NCBI RefSeq assembly: GCF_035984415.1
Contig: NZ_CP130720.1
Coordinates: forward strand, 310,001 to 374,000
Reading direction: 5' to 3'
Source: Streptomyces sp. NBC_01296
GTDB lineage: Bacteria; Actinomycetota; Actinomycetes; Streptomycetales; Streptomycetaceae
DNA length: 64,000 bases
The translations under genes were made by a program, and so were the position numbers. Of this stretch, positions 35,757 through 44,788 are shown one piece after another. The notes beneath the pieces are model-generated. The model was given only the letters and a program-made list of their open reading frames with translations, did no database searches and was not told the origin of the DNA. Positions within the stretch are counted from its first letter, which is position 1. Each line of letters begins with the position of its first letter.

Positions 35757-36350
35757 TCAGGCGGGTGCCGCGGACGACAGCCGTCCGCCGGTCATCCAGA
35801 TACGCGACATCGCATCGGCCAGGGCGGGGAATCGGGCGGCCTCGCAGATCATTTCCGAGAGCACGAGCATTCCGTGTGCGGTGCACTTCGGGTCGCGGTT
35901 CCGGTGCAGCCAAATCACCGCGTCACCCAGGGGCCGACGCCCCAGTAAGATCCCCAAACGCCGCACGGCGGCGGCCGTCTCCAGGTCGGAGCGGCATCCG
36001 CCGAACGGCAGGACTTCGGTTCGACGGATCCCTGGTGGCGCAATGGAGTCCCGAACGTGGCGGACACACGCTTCCGGCGGGACTTGTCCATTCTCGAATG
36101 TGTTGCGGAATCCGACGATGCGCATGCCCGCGTCGTGCAGGCGGAGCTCAATGTAGAGGTCGATGGACAGACCTCGCATCTGAACATGCAGGGGCAGGTA
36201 CGCCATTTCCCCCGGCAGTCGCGAGGCGCCGCCGAAAAATCCCTGAGCATCCTCGACTCTCGACCGAATGGTCGATGTCAGGAGCCGATACTCGTCCACT
36301 GATGCGTGCGCCGGAGAAAACGACACAGTTTTCAGCATGGCCGCCCGCAT
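35757..36350 (-). CDS. Ribosome-inactivating-protein (rRNA N-glycosylase) family protein
   Basis: Predicted to remove an adenine from the sarcin-ricin loop of 23S/28S rRNA. The RIP fold is indicated by an N-terminal VDEYRLLTSTIRSRV helix, the strand pair DLYIELRLHDAGMRIVGFRN (as the ricin Y-V-V-G-Y segment), and the active-site helix SEMICEAARFPALADAM with Glu170 and Arg173, followed by a Trp in SRIWMTGGRLS. These correspond to Glu177, Arg180 and Trp211 of ricin A chain. The 197-residue protein lacks a lectin domain and a signal peptide. The ATG at 36350 is one of three possible starts (36419, 36350, 36338). Bacterial RIPs of Streptomyces are known but their targets are unclear. No immunity gene is evident next to it. 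Confidence 0.82.
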   Translation of the reverse strand: MRAAMLKTVSFSPAHASVDEYRLLTSTIRSRVEDAQGFFGGASRLPGEMAYLPLHVQMRGLSIDLYIELRLHDAGMRIVGFRNTFENGQVPPEACVRHVRDSIAPPGIRRTEVLPFGGCRSDLETAAAVRRLGILLGRRPLGDAVIWLHRNRDPKCTAHGMLVLSEMICEAARFPALADAMSRIWMTGGRLSSAAPA

Positions 36351-37489
36351 CAGGGGAGCCCGCCGGAAATCGGCCTTCCCTGCAGTAATCTGACCTCGAT
36401 CGGTTCGATCCTGCTGCATTCATGCATGCGCATCCACCGCCTTCGACATCATCCCCAGATCAGGGTTCGGATCGGTTCGTTCCTTTGTAGTCGTTCTGGT
36501 GGCGGCCGGGCAAATAGTTGGCCTCTGATGCTAAGAAATAGGCACGTGGTCCCGGTGGCAGGACCTGCCCCGGACACGCAGCCGCCTGATGTCTGCACCG
36601 GGGACCCGGGGCCGCTTCCGGGGTGGCAGGTGAGCCGCCAGTCAGTCACAGGGCAGGAACAGCAGGGCGGTGCCGAGTGTCGGAGACCACGGCCAGCGCC
36701 TTCCTGTCGGGTACATGCCGCACCCGGGCGACACGACCGCAGTGCCCGGTGCGGCACATCGCTGCTACGTGTTGGCATTGGCGACGGATTCCACCGCCTC
36801 CTTCGCGGCCGTAGTTGCACCCTTCACCATCGTTGCGGAGGCGGGCGGGACCGCGCCCACGAAACCAGTGCCGCTGTAGTCGAGCCGGGCGCGAGCCTCG
36901 GCAGCCTGGCCATCGCACGCGGACGGGCGGACGGGCAGACGGGCAGACGGGCGGACAGGCGGACGGGCGGACCAGGGCATCCTCCACCTCGACGCCGCGG
37001 TGGCAGCCGGCTTCAACGACTGCATGGCGCTCCACATCGCCCCCATACGTCCGCTGCACCGCGATCCCCCGCTTCCGAGCCCTGTATCAGCGGATGCGCA
37101 TCACCTCGTCCGGCCTCTCGCGGCCCGGGCCTTCGTAGAACGCCCCGGCGCCGACACCGCGCTCATCCCCTGCCCACCGCTGGGCTCGATCTCCTACCCG
37201 GGCTGAGGAGAGCCGGACCGGCGGATACCGGTGGCCCCGTTCAGAGCTCCACACCGAACCCACCGGGGCGTAGGAGCGCGTCGCAGTACGGTGTAGAGGC
37301 AACGATGGGCGTGCTGCCCCCGCTCCTCCAGCGAAAGCGATCGGTTCTGGAGCGGATCAGCACAGCCGGCGCGCGAGTCGGTGGCTCCGGTGATCGGCAC
37401 GATGCTGCTCGGGGCCCGCCGTCACACTTGTTGTCGCAACGTTCGCGAAGGCGGAGGCACAGGTTCGGCCCGGCCTGGAGTGCCGCCGT
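36351..37489. other. About 1.1 kb without a firm gene
   Basis: No recognised family. One minus-strand frame (36765-37046) ends in a protein-like segment (DYSGTGFVGAVPPASATM, AAKEAVESVANANT), but its N-terminal half is the translation of an 8-base repeat and no ribosome binding site is clear. It may be a relic. Confidence 0.35.
36921..36973. repeat. Tandem 8-bp repeat (GGACGGGC), about 6.5 units
   Basis: Six units, GGACGGGC or AGACGGGC with one GGACAGGC, stand in direct tandem. Such repeats arise by slippage; they fall in sequence with no proven gene. Confidence 0.8.
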
Positions 37490-37829
37490 CAGGCGTCGCT
37501 GTCCGGGTGGGGTGCCCGCCATGTGATCATCTTGTGGACCACGTGGTCGAACTCGTTGCCGTCCAGATATTTCCACTCGCCCAGGTAGACCGGGTCTACC
37601 CCGGCGCGCTGGAGGCCGGCGACGATCTAACGGAGCGTGCGCTCGGGAATCTCCCGCCCACCTGTGGGATGTCCGACGCGGAATTCCACCCCGGGGCGTG
37701 GGACGCGATCCCCACCCCGCTGGTCGGCCTCACCGTGAAAGGCCACTGACGGCAGCCACTCGACATCGAGCAGCGCCCGGGGCAGCTCAACCTGATGCCC
37801 CACGAGGGCACTTGCGGCACGCGAATTCT
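37490..37829 (-). pseudogene. Unidentified gene with an internal TAG codon
   Basis: One minus-strand frame is protein-like on both sides of a single TAG at about 37627-37629: before it VELPRALLDVEWLPSVAFHG and PERTLR, after it IVAGLQRAGVDPVYLGEW and EFDHVVHKMITWRAPHPDSD up to TGA. Removing the TAG gives a continuous protein of about 110 residues. The family is not recognised. A nonsense mutation is the simplest reading. Confidence 0.45.
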
Positions 37830-37856
37830 GCCGCCAGGGTCTCCGCGTACGGAGGG

Positions 37857-38423
37857 TCACTTTCCGTCGGTGACGTAGTAGTCGTTCTCGAGGTACTCCA
37901 GGGTGTAGCTGCCCAGCTCTTCCTCGGAGAAGGTGGCGGAGGACCTGACCGCTTCGAGCGGCATCTCGATCTTGTCGAGGGTGCGCACGGGGACCCGCTG
38001 CGGATCGACCGTCGCGGTCTGCAGGGCCTTCTTCTGCTCGGGTGAGATCATCTGGAACACAGTCACATACGTCGACGTGCACGGACCGAATCCTTGGTCC
38101 TCTGCCTTCTTCGCGCCGGGCCCGGCCACTTCGCAGACCGTGTCGATGTCCTCACGCCCGAGCCCGTGGAGGTACTGCTCGTACCGCTGGATCGCGCGCT
38201 CCTTCGTCCTGGGCGCGGGCCGGTTACCAGTCACGGCGGCCGACGGCGTCTCGGTTCCGGCGGACGCGGACGGCATGCCTGACGGCACTTTCGCCGGTGT
38301 GGACGCGGACGACTGCGAAGGCTTCGCGTCAGCGCTCTCCTTCGCTTTCTGCGGACCGCACCCGCACGCCACCAGCGCCACGCATGCCGATACCGCCACG
38401 CTCACCATCGTCCGCGTTTTCAT
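37857..38423 (-). CDS. Lipoprotein, function unknown
   Basis: A 188-residue protein with a lipobox LVAC (Cys20), so it should be anchored to the outer face of the cell membrane. After a Ser/Pro/Ala-rich linker (residues 25-70) comes a compact domain of about 115 residues with two further Cys (DTVCEVAGP, GFGPCTSTYV), probably disulfide-bonded, ending in an acidic, Tyr-rich tail. GGAGGAGA lies just before the ATG. No known domain was recognised, although the size and layout recall small NTF2-like lipoproteins. Confidence 0.75.
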   Translation of the reverse strand: MKTRTMVSVAVSACVALVACGCGPQKAKESADAKPSQSSASTPAKVPSGMPSASAGTETPSAAVTGNRPAPRTKERAIQRYEQYLHGLGREDIDTVCEVAGPGAKKAEDQGFGPCTSTYVTVFQMISPEQKKALQTATVDPQRVPVRTLDKIEMPLEAVRSSATFSEEELGSYTLEYLENDYYVTDGK

Positions 38424-38559
38424 CAGGTCTCCTCCGCCAGCCGACTGCCCATCAAGAGCTCACGCAGGATCCGGCGGAACGGTTCCCGACCCGCGACCCG
38501 CCCCGCGGACCGCACCACCGCTGGGGCCGACACCTGTTCGGCGATCCTGGGCCCGGCGA

Positions 38560-38684
38560 CCTTCCGGAGCTCGCGCGCCAGGCCGGCCTGGACCCGGACA
38601 ACGTCCGCCTGGACGATGCGCTGCTGATCGCGTGGCGCGACGGCGGGCCGGCAGTCTGGCCGGCCACCGGGCGGCCCGGTCCGT
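38560..38684 (+). pseudogene. Degraded paralogue of the small protein at 23.97 kb
   Basis: LARQAGLDPDNVRLDDALLIAWRDGGPAVW in one plus frame closely resembles LRRVGLDPDDVHLDDALLIEW and following of the gene at 23974-24201. The N-terminal half is out of frame or lost (only GRHLFGDPGPGDLPE precedes it). Confidence 0.6.
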
Positions 38685-38690
38685 ACAGCG

Positions 38691-39021
38691 GCTCCAGGGG
38701 GCTGTCCAAGGCGGCAGAGGAGCCGGAAGCCAGGCAGAAGGCCGCATCGGGCGTGGAGGAAGGCGGTGTGGCCGAGCGGGATGGGGTTCGGGGTCACGTG
38801 CCGCCCAACGAGGGCCGGGGCGCGACGGGCATCGTGCCCGCGCCGGCGAGCCGGTGGCGGAGTGGCACCCCGGCTGGGATCGTCCAAAACCGCAGTCGGC
38901 CCGGACGGACCTGCCAATGGACTCGCTGGCGGTCGCGCCGCTGCCGTACCCAGACATCACCTGCCGTCTTGTTCCGGCGGGCCTGTCGAAGCTGTTGCTG
39001 AAGCGCAGGAAGAAGTAGGGC
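38691..39021. other. No firm gene between the paralogue relic and the secreted protein gene
   Basis: One plus-strand frame ends in a basic, protein-like segment (LPYPDITCRLVPAGLSKLLL then KRRKK) but has no convincing start. Confidence 0.3.
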
Positions 39022-39474
39022 TCACTTCTTGCAGGGGAACGTCACCTGCTCGCTGCGGACGCTCTTCTTTTGGTCCGGCAGGTGGAGCGTGACGTACCCG
39101 GTCACCGTCTTGGCGTTCCTGGGCGCCGCCATGTCCACGACCTGAAGGACGACCTTGGTGGAGGTGCCCGCACCGAAGGCGAGGGATCCCGGGGAGACCC
39201 GGGCGCGGCCGGCATTCACGGTCCAGTGGTAGCGGACCGTGCCCGGCCCGGTCGCCGTGATCTTTCCGTCGAAGGCCATGGCCACGGGAGTGCCGTTGCA
39301 CTCGACGGTCTCCCCCGGCTTCAGCAGGGTTACTACTTCGACTTTGGTGACCTTCACCGCCTGCTTGACCCCGCTCGTCCCAGCGGTTCCAGCCTGCGCC
39401 ACGTGGGCGGGGGCGAGGGCCACCGAGGAGGCGAGGAGCGGGGCCGTGAGGAGTGTGAGGTATCGACGCCGCAT
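39022..39474 (-). CDS. Secreted protein with an all-beta domain, function unknown
   Basis: A 150-residue protein with a Sec signal peptide (MRRRYLTLLTAPLLASSVAL to about residue 28) and a mature part with alternating hydrophobic beta strands (VKVTKVEVVTLLKPG, TVRYHWTVNAG, KVVLQVVDM, VTGYVTLHL) and two Cys (near residues 59 and 148) likely forming a disulfide that closes the domain. This is an Ig-like or jelly-roll layout. No family was recognised. Confidence 0.7.
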   Translation of the reverse strand: MRRRYLTLLTAPLLASSVALAPAHVAQAGTAGTSGVKQAVKVTKVEVVTLLKPGETVECNGTPVAMAFDGKITATGPGTVRYHWTVNAGRARVSPGSLAFGAGTSTKVVLQVVDMAAPRNAKTVTGYVTLHLPDQKKSVRSEQVTFPCKK

Positions 39475-39750
39475 TGTGCTGCCTTCTGGATGGGGAAGCC
39501 CCCGATCTCGGTCCCAGGATATCGGCGAGCCGCCCGGACGGTCAGCCCCGCGAAGGGATCGGCGCTCTCGGCGCGGCTACCCTCACCGGGGGCTACGCCG
39601 CCGACCCGCCGCAGGTTCTGCAGGCGCTGGGGTCGTTCGCTGTCAGCGCCGGTGATGCCCTCGTGGAGTAGGGCACGGGGGTGGCGGCGCTGGTGGCTTG
39701 CTGGGCCAAGCGCCGGCGGCGCAGCCAGGGCCTGCGTGGTGTTGTGATCA

Positions 39751-39860
39751 GTCGGCGACCTTCATGAGATCGTCGATCCGAACCATTGCGGCGCGGAGAT
39801 GGCGGCCCGCGGGGTAGCTCTCGGGTGACCTGTCGTAGCGGGTGGCGATCCCTCGCCCGC
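39751..39860 (-). pseudogene. IS5-family transposase, C-terminal fragment
   Basis: IATRYDRSPESYPAGRHLRA and a short tail are the characteristic end of IS5-type OrfB proteins in streptomycetes. Nothing else of the element remains. Confidence 0.7.
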
Positions 39861-39886
39861 CCCGGCCCCTGCGCCGCTCTGTCGGG

Positions 39887-40148
39887 CTAGCCGTAACACT
39901 CCGGAGTTGGGCGCGGCTCCTTGCGGCGGAACCACCGGTCTGAGGCGGGGTCTTTCGACTTCGGGCTCGGGTCGGCGCTGTCGGTGCGCCCTCTGCTCCG
40001 AAAAATCCGGATGGCGGCCAACACTGCAGCCATGCCAAATGCACCGACCGAACCAGTAAAGATCCTTGCGAAGTTCCCGAATCCAATGGGCTGTGAAACC
40101 CACCCGCCAATCCCCCCGAACCGTCCCGGCTGATTGCCGGGACGGAGC
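39887..40148 (-). pseudogene. Possible small membrane protein, start lost
   Basis: A minus-strand frame reads FGGIGGWVSQPIGFGNFARI, TGSVGAFGMAAVLAAIRIF (a likely membrane helix), then a polar tail and TAG. No ATG, GTG or TTG precedes the protein-like part, so either the start is lost or an unusual codon is used. Confidence 0.35.
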
Positions 40149-40169
40149 GAGAGCGCTTACGGGTCGGGC

Positions 40170-41042
40170 TCAGCGGGTGCCTGCGCGCCGGCGCCGACGG
40201 AGCGCAGCGGCCGCTCCCACGAGGGCGAGTGCCGCGCTGGAACCGCTGGCAAGGAGCAGGGTGGAGGACGAGGCGTCGTCCGCCTTGCGCTGGGGGCTGT
40301 AGCCGCTGGAGTAGCCGTTGGTGTCGTACTCCGAGCCGGGCAACTTGTCGGCGTAGCGGGCCTTGACCAGTTTCTGGTAGTCGCTGAGCGACACCGACGT
40401 CTGGCCGCCAAGGCCTTGCCGGGCCTCGTCGTTGAGTGGCTCGACGGTGGTGAGCTTGAGCTGGTACCAGCCGCGGATCTGTGGCTCGGTGAAGACCAGC
40501 GTGCCCAGGGTGGCCTTGCCGGCGTAGGTGGCGTCGCTGTCGCCGTCGCGGATAGCCGCCAGGTGCCAGCCGCCGCCCTGGGTGGGGGCGAGCATGACGG
40601 TTGCGGTGCGGCCGTTGACGGTGGTGCTGAGCGAGGAGACCAGCTGCGTCAGCTCGATCGCCTCGGTGGGCAGCGGCTTGGCGGTGCCCGCTACGAACCC
40701 AGGGGTGATCTCGTTCCGTGCCACCGGGTCCTTGATCGTGAAGACCGGGAGGTCCTGGCACGGCTCCGCCGCTTCGGGGATCGTCTGCACTGGCCCGCCG
40801 GCACCGCCGGTGGGCACCGGAGTGCGCAGGAAGCGGCAGACCGCGTTGCGCACATCGGTGGACTTCACCGCGTCGAGGGCAGCCTGATAGTCGGGGATGT
40901 CGGCCGGGAGAGGGTCCTTGGCCGGGACCGCATGGGCCGGACCGACGACGGACAGCAGCGCGGATGCACTCAATGCGATGACGATGGACAGGCGGGAGAA
41001 GCGAGAGCCCGCCCGCTTGCCGAACATTTCGGTGTCGCGCAT
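40170..41042 (-). CDS. Secreted protein with C-terminal membrane anchor
   Basis: A 290-residue protein: signal peptide (about 1-38, ending AHAVPAK), an extracellular part of about 215 residues with two Cys (VCRFLRTP, EPCQDLP) and a beta-rich core (RTATVMLAPTQGGGWHLAAI), then a Ser-rich spacer, a hydrophobic segment (STLLLASGSSAALALVGAAA) and an Arg tail, the layout of a surface-anchored protein. It starts 10 bases after the end of the cysteine protease gene, so the two are co-transcribed. It could be a substrate, regulator or partner of that protease. No family was recognised. Confidence 0.78.
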   Translation of the reverse strand: MRDTEMFGKRAGSRFSRLSIVIALSASALLSVVGPAHAVPAKDPLPADIPDYQAALDAVKSTDVRNAVCRFLRTPVPTGGAGGPVQTIPEAAEPCQDLPVFTIKDPVARNEITPGFVAGTAKPLPTEAIELTQLVSSLSTTVNGRTATVMLAPTQGGGWHLAAIRDGDSDATYAGKATLGTLVFTEPQIRGWYQLKLTTVEPLNDEARQGLGGQTSVSLSDYQKLVKARYADKLPGSEYDTNGYSSGYSPQRKADDASSSTLLLASGSSAALALVGAAAALRRRRRAGTR

Positions 41043-41052
41043 GTCGCCTGCC

Positions 41053-41616
41053 TTAGCGGGAGATACCGATGCGGGAATGGGTCCACTTCGATGAACTGTT
41101 ACTCACATAGTCGTTGTAGTTCCACCACGTATACGTGGTGGTGTCCGGCCACGGGTCGGCCACGGCGATCGTGTTGTTCGACGTGTCGAAGCCGTAGACC
41201 ACGTTCATGTGCCCGCCACCCGACGTCCACCCGATGCGGGCACCGATCGGCCGGGCCGCCTTGACGTCGGTGTACACCTGGTTGAACGTGGCCGCGCTGT
41301 TCAGGCCCGAGCCGGTGTGGGCCATGCCGAGGCTGCTCCAGCCCCTGGCCATGTCGTCGAGCGTGGCGGGCTGGTTGTTGCAGCCGTAGTAGGGCTGTGC
41401 CCGGTTGCAGAAGTCCGTCTGTGTGGAGCCTAAGCCCTGGAACTTGGCGATGGTCAGCCCGGATGCGACCCAGCACCACTGGGTCTTCTCCTGCTTCAGC
41501 ATGCTGATGGTGTCCTGACCCGCTTCCGCGTGAGCCGTGCCGCCCACGGTCGCGAGCGATCCCAAGGCGGCCAGCACGATGGCCGACGCCATGGTTCCAT
41601 ACCTGAATTTGCCCAT
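41053..41616 (-). CDS. Secreted papain-like (AvrRpt2/C39-like) cysteine protease
   Basis: A 187-residue exported protein: signal peptide to about residue 31 (ending TAHAEAGQ), then a papain-like cysteine peptidase core with Gln46 and Cys48 in TQWCWVASG, His136 in GGGHMNVVYGFD and Asp154 in VADPWPD. Several extra Cys (Cys70, Cys79) could form a disulfide. The size is near that of AvrRpt2-type or C39-like single-domain peptidases. The ATG at 41616 has GGAAGGCAGGAA upstream and begins the signal peptide. It is the first gene of a two-gene operon with the anchored protein. Confidence 0.85.
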   Translation of the reverse strand: MGKFRYGTMASAIVLAALGSLATVGGTAHAEAGQDTISMLKQEKTQWCWVASGLTIAKFQGLGSTQTDFCNRAQPYYGCNNQPATLDDMARGWSSLGMAHTGSGLNSAATFNQVYTDVKAARPIGARIGWTSGGGHMNVVYGFDTSNNTIAVADPWPDTTTYTWWNYNDYVSNSSSKWTHSRIGISR

Positions 41617-41876
41617 GTTCCTGCCTTCCCCCTGATGGGTGCAACGAGATGAGCGGGGCGATCTGATGCGAATATGACAGCGCAGCATTCCGAAGACATA
41701 GGGTGTTTCCATCCATTCAACCCCTACTGATTACTTGTCATGAAATCATGCGAATAACGGCTGTTTCGTTTGGGGCGGGCGTTACTGCCTTCTGCTCGTC
41801 GGGATGAATCGTTGCGATGTTCCTGATGGGTGTGGGTGGGTGACCGTACCCGCGGTATGTGAGAAATGTGCGGATG

Positions 41877-42012
41877 GGGGCGGGTTGACTCCGACGGGAC
41901 GTCAGCGGCGCGAGACGGTACGGATGCAGGCGGCTGAACTGTTCGAGTAGAGGATCAACCCGTCGGAAGTCGCGCGGCGGCTGGGGGTGAGCGTGAAGCC
42001 GGCTTGTCACGA
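41877..42012 (+). pseudogene. IS630-type transposase N-terminal fragment with stop
   Basis: GLTPTGRQRRETVRMQAAEL, then a TAG, then INPSEVARRLGVSVK: the HTH start of a winged-helix-type IS630 transposase. Beyond about 42012 no similarity remains. Confidence 0.6.
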
Positions 42013-42429
42013 CGCCCGATGCCGGACCCGTTCCGCTTGCCGGCTTCGCTCAGCCGCCTCTCGCTCGGCGGCCGCAGCCGCCGGACGCGGCGCTGCCTGT
42101 TCTCCTTCAGCGCCGGCGCGACCCTCCGCCGCGCACGGCCTGCACAGACCGTCCCGCTCGTTGGGCCACACGGTCGGCCGGACCCACCGCCAGCGTTCGT
42201 CGGTGGCGTCGGCCAGGCGTCCAACGCCCCGCACTCGGGGCCGGCCCCATGGTCGCCGCCGGACCACTACGAGGACCGCGCCCGTGCCAGGTTCGCCCGC
42301 ACCACCGCGGTCGAGGGGTGACCCGGGCCCAGTATCCGTTCGCAGTCGGTCAGAGCGCGCAGGGTGCCGCAGCCCGCTGACGACAGGGCCCGGCCGCCGC
42401 CCGGCCCCGCTGCAATCGACTGAACCCGG
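42013..42429. other. No recognised gene (417 bases)
   Basis: No domain was recognised on either strand; it lies between an IS630 relic and the ligase relic. Confidence 0.35.
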
Positions 42430-43032
42430 TCAAGCGGTCAGCCGCGAACCCCGTCCACCACACCCCTTCAAGGTCGGCGACGTCGGTCCAGGACTCGAGC
42501 CAGTCCGCCGCCGTCGCCACGTCCGTGGTCATCGGACACAGCGTCCACGGGGAGGTCAGCGCGCGGGCGGCGAACGGCACCTCGAGGCACCGTCTCCTCT
42601 CCGTATGGGAGTGCGGTCAGCTCGGCGCCGTCGGCCTGGAGGACGTCGAAGGTGAGGTAGAGGGCGGGCAGGCGGGCGGCCAGGGCTCCGGCGTTGCGGG
42701 CGCGGTCGGCGGCCCGGCGTTGCAGGACAGGGCACCGGCCTCCACATCCCACGCGACCACCTCGCCATCGAGAACCAGGCCGTCGGTCAGCTGCCCGGCG
42801 GCGGCCACCAGGTCGGGGAACGCGTCCTGGATCAGGGCGCCGCGGCGGTTCTGGAACAGCACCTGGCCACCCGGCTCGGAGGGGGTGAAGACGAGCAGCC
42901 GGAATCCGTCGTACTTCTGCTCGTACGCCAGGCCCGGCCAGGCCCGGGCCGGGCCGGGCCGGTTCGAGGCGGGGCCGGGATCGTCTCGGCGGCCTGCGCC
43001 AGCATCGGCTCCACCGGCGGTCGCAGCGTCAC
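42430..43032 (-). pseudogene. ATP-dependent DNA ligase (LigD-like), several frameshifts
   Basis: Starting at a GTG with GGGAGG upstream, the minus strand reads RPPVEPMLAQAAETIPAP, then, in another frame, the adenylation motif I KYDG (AYEQKYDGFR), then FQNRRGALIQDAFPDL with LVLDGEVVAWD (motif III), and further DVLQADGAELTALPYGE. The catalytic motif that should read EGVVVK is EGVWWTG. Three or more frame changes and loss of the OB domain show that it is inactive. Confidence 0.8.
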
Positions 43033-43149
43033 AGAGCCTCCCTCACCGGTTGCCAGCCCCTCTCCCAGGGTCGGCCAGACCAGCCGGAAGCAGCCCCGCA
43101 GGACGGCCGCCGCATCATCCATCCGAGGGGCGCAGCGGGCCCGTCAAAG

Positions 43150-43540
43150 CCGGCCCGGGGCCTGGCTGCGGGACGGATGGCGGTATGCGCCGCTGGTCCC
43201 TGCCCCGCTCCTCGCCGCGCTCCTCGCGGCCTCCGGATGGGTCACCTTCCACCCCTCCCCTACCCCGCCCGCCGCAGTACAGGAAGATCCCAAGCAACCC
43301 GCCGCCCCGCGCCCCCTGCGGCTGGACACTGGGCCGGCACTGCCCCTCCCCCTCCTGCCCGAGGCAGCGCACGCGGTGCCAACCCGTGCTGTACCGGAAG
43401 TCGGCCACGCTCCCGCACCTGCCCGTCCCGCGGCCCCCAGTCGAGAGTTCAAGGAGAGCCGGCACGCCCAGCCACACACGGCCACCCCGGCACGCCCCGC
43501 CGCCGCCAAGACCACGGCCGCCAGCCTGGCGCGAAGCTGA
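43150..43540 (+). CDS. Possible membrane/secreted Pro-Ala-rich protein, start unclear
   Basis: One plus frame reads WRYAPLVPAPLLAALLAASG (a membrane helix), followed by a Pro/Ala-rich stretch of about 90 residues and a TGA at 43538. No ATG, GTG or TTG precedes the helix in frame. It could be a 5'-truncated gene. Antisense frames are also open, so support is weak. Confidence 0.25.
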
Positions 43541-43619
43541 ACGGTGTTGGCCGTGGCTGCTCGGCGAGTTCGAGCAGTTTCGGATGCCCCTGCACCACGT
43601 CGAGGACTGCGCATACGGG

Positions 43620-44570
43620 TCGAGGACCGGCTCCCCGTGCGGCGGAGCGACGGTGAGCCCGACAGCGCCACCGCCGAAGAGGGCCGGGGTCGCTGCAGAC
43701 AGCGCGGGCCGCCCCGGAGCGGGCCGGTCCCCGGCCGGGCGGGGAACCGCGTCCCGGACGGCGACATCCACGGGCTGGCCCCGGTGCAGTACCTCGGGTA
43801 CGGCTCACGTGTGAGGGCGACCGCGAAGTCGTCCGCCACCGGATAGCGCAGCGCCAGCACGGCGGTGTCCAGTTCGCCGACCGGTCCCCGGGCCAGACCC
43901 GTCGCCGCCGCGCCGGGCGCACCGGAACCACGGATCTCGGCCTGCTGCTCGAGCATCTCGGCCTGAACATCGAGCCCCAGCCATCGGAGGGTCTCCGCGG
44001 CCGTGGCAGCACCGGACTGGCAGGCCCAGGACTGCCAGCTTGAGGCGGTGCCGTGCCGGGCGCAGCAGCTCCACGAGCTCACCGGTCGACACCCAGTCGG
44101 GCGTACCGTCCGGCTTCTCGAACAGCACGCCGCCCCGCAGCCCATGCCCGCTGACATGCAGCACGTCCCAGCATGGATGGCTACCGAAGGCCTCGGCCAG
44201 ACGATCTCTCGTCACGCCGTACTGGAGTTCCCTCAGTTCGAACGACTGCCGCTACCGACTGCTGATCTGCCGCACCATCCTGACCGGTTCGTACCGCTCT
44301 CGACGCAGCGACAGTACCGTGGTCGACGACGGCATCGAGAACGTCGCGAGGATGCGCAACTGGTCACCCACCGGCGTCTTGTGCTCCGGGCCCTCTGCGT
44401 CCTGCGCATCCTGAACCCCCTCGAGCACGTGGACCAGGCTGACACCGCAGCGGACCAGCGGCCGGCCGCCGATGTGCGGCAACTCCAGTGGCGCACCTCG
44501 ACCGTGACGGGGCGTTTGCGAGCCAGTACCGCACTGATCTGCTTGCCGAACACTGCCGAGCCGAGCCGCT
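43620..44570 (-). pseudogene. CHAT-domain (caspase-like) protein, frameshifted
   Basis: Pieces in different minus frames follow the order of a CHAT domain: VSLVHVLEGVQ; TTVLSLRRERYE; LHVSGHGLRGGVLFEKPDG with the catalytic His in SGHG; VELLRPARHRLKLAVL; then the catalytic Cys segment CQSGAATAAETLRWLGL; and later VLALRYPVADDFAVALTRE. At least three frame changes separate them. In intact relatives CHAT proteases are fused to TPR or other effector or sensor parts; nothing of that kind remains upstream. Confidence 0.75.
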
Positions 44571-44604
44571 CTCCCACCCCGTCGGGCAACGGCCGCTTCG
44601 TAGG

Positions 44605-44700
44605 ACCGATTCGTGGTCGCCGTGTGCACCTGCTGCCGCAGCCGGACGTACCCCCGGTGCGACACCAGCCGCCGCTCCAGCACATCCCTGCGGAGTGGAG
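44605..44700 (+). pseudogene. Second CDGSH iron-sulfur gene, degenerate
   Basis: In one plus frame a TAG is followed by DRFVVAVCTCCRSRTYPRCDTSRR. This closely matches the CDGSH protein at 15.2-15.5 kb, but the cluster-ligating His has become Arg (CDTSR). Neither the methyltransferase nor the iron enzyme accompanies it. Confidence 0.6.
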
Positions 44701-44788
44701 CCGGGCCGCTCGGCTCTGCGCACGCCTGCGCACGCCTGCGCACGCCACCGGCCGACCGGTAGCGGGCCGGCCGGCGCTCCCCCGGACC

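Noticed and set aside
36921..36973. 8-base tandem repeat considered as iterons of a replication origin
   Set aside because: No DnaA-box-like or Rep gene nearby, and the unit is a GC-rich low-complexity motif.
44717..44746. Three direct copies of a 10-base unit (CTGCGCACGC)
   Set aside because: Too short and few to indicate a CRISPR array or a functional iteron; simple slippage is sufficient.
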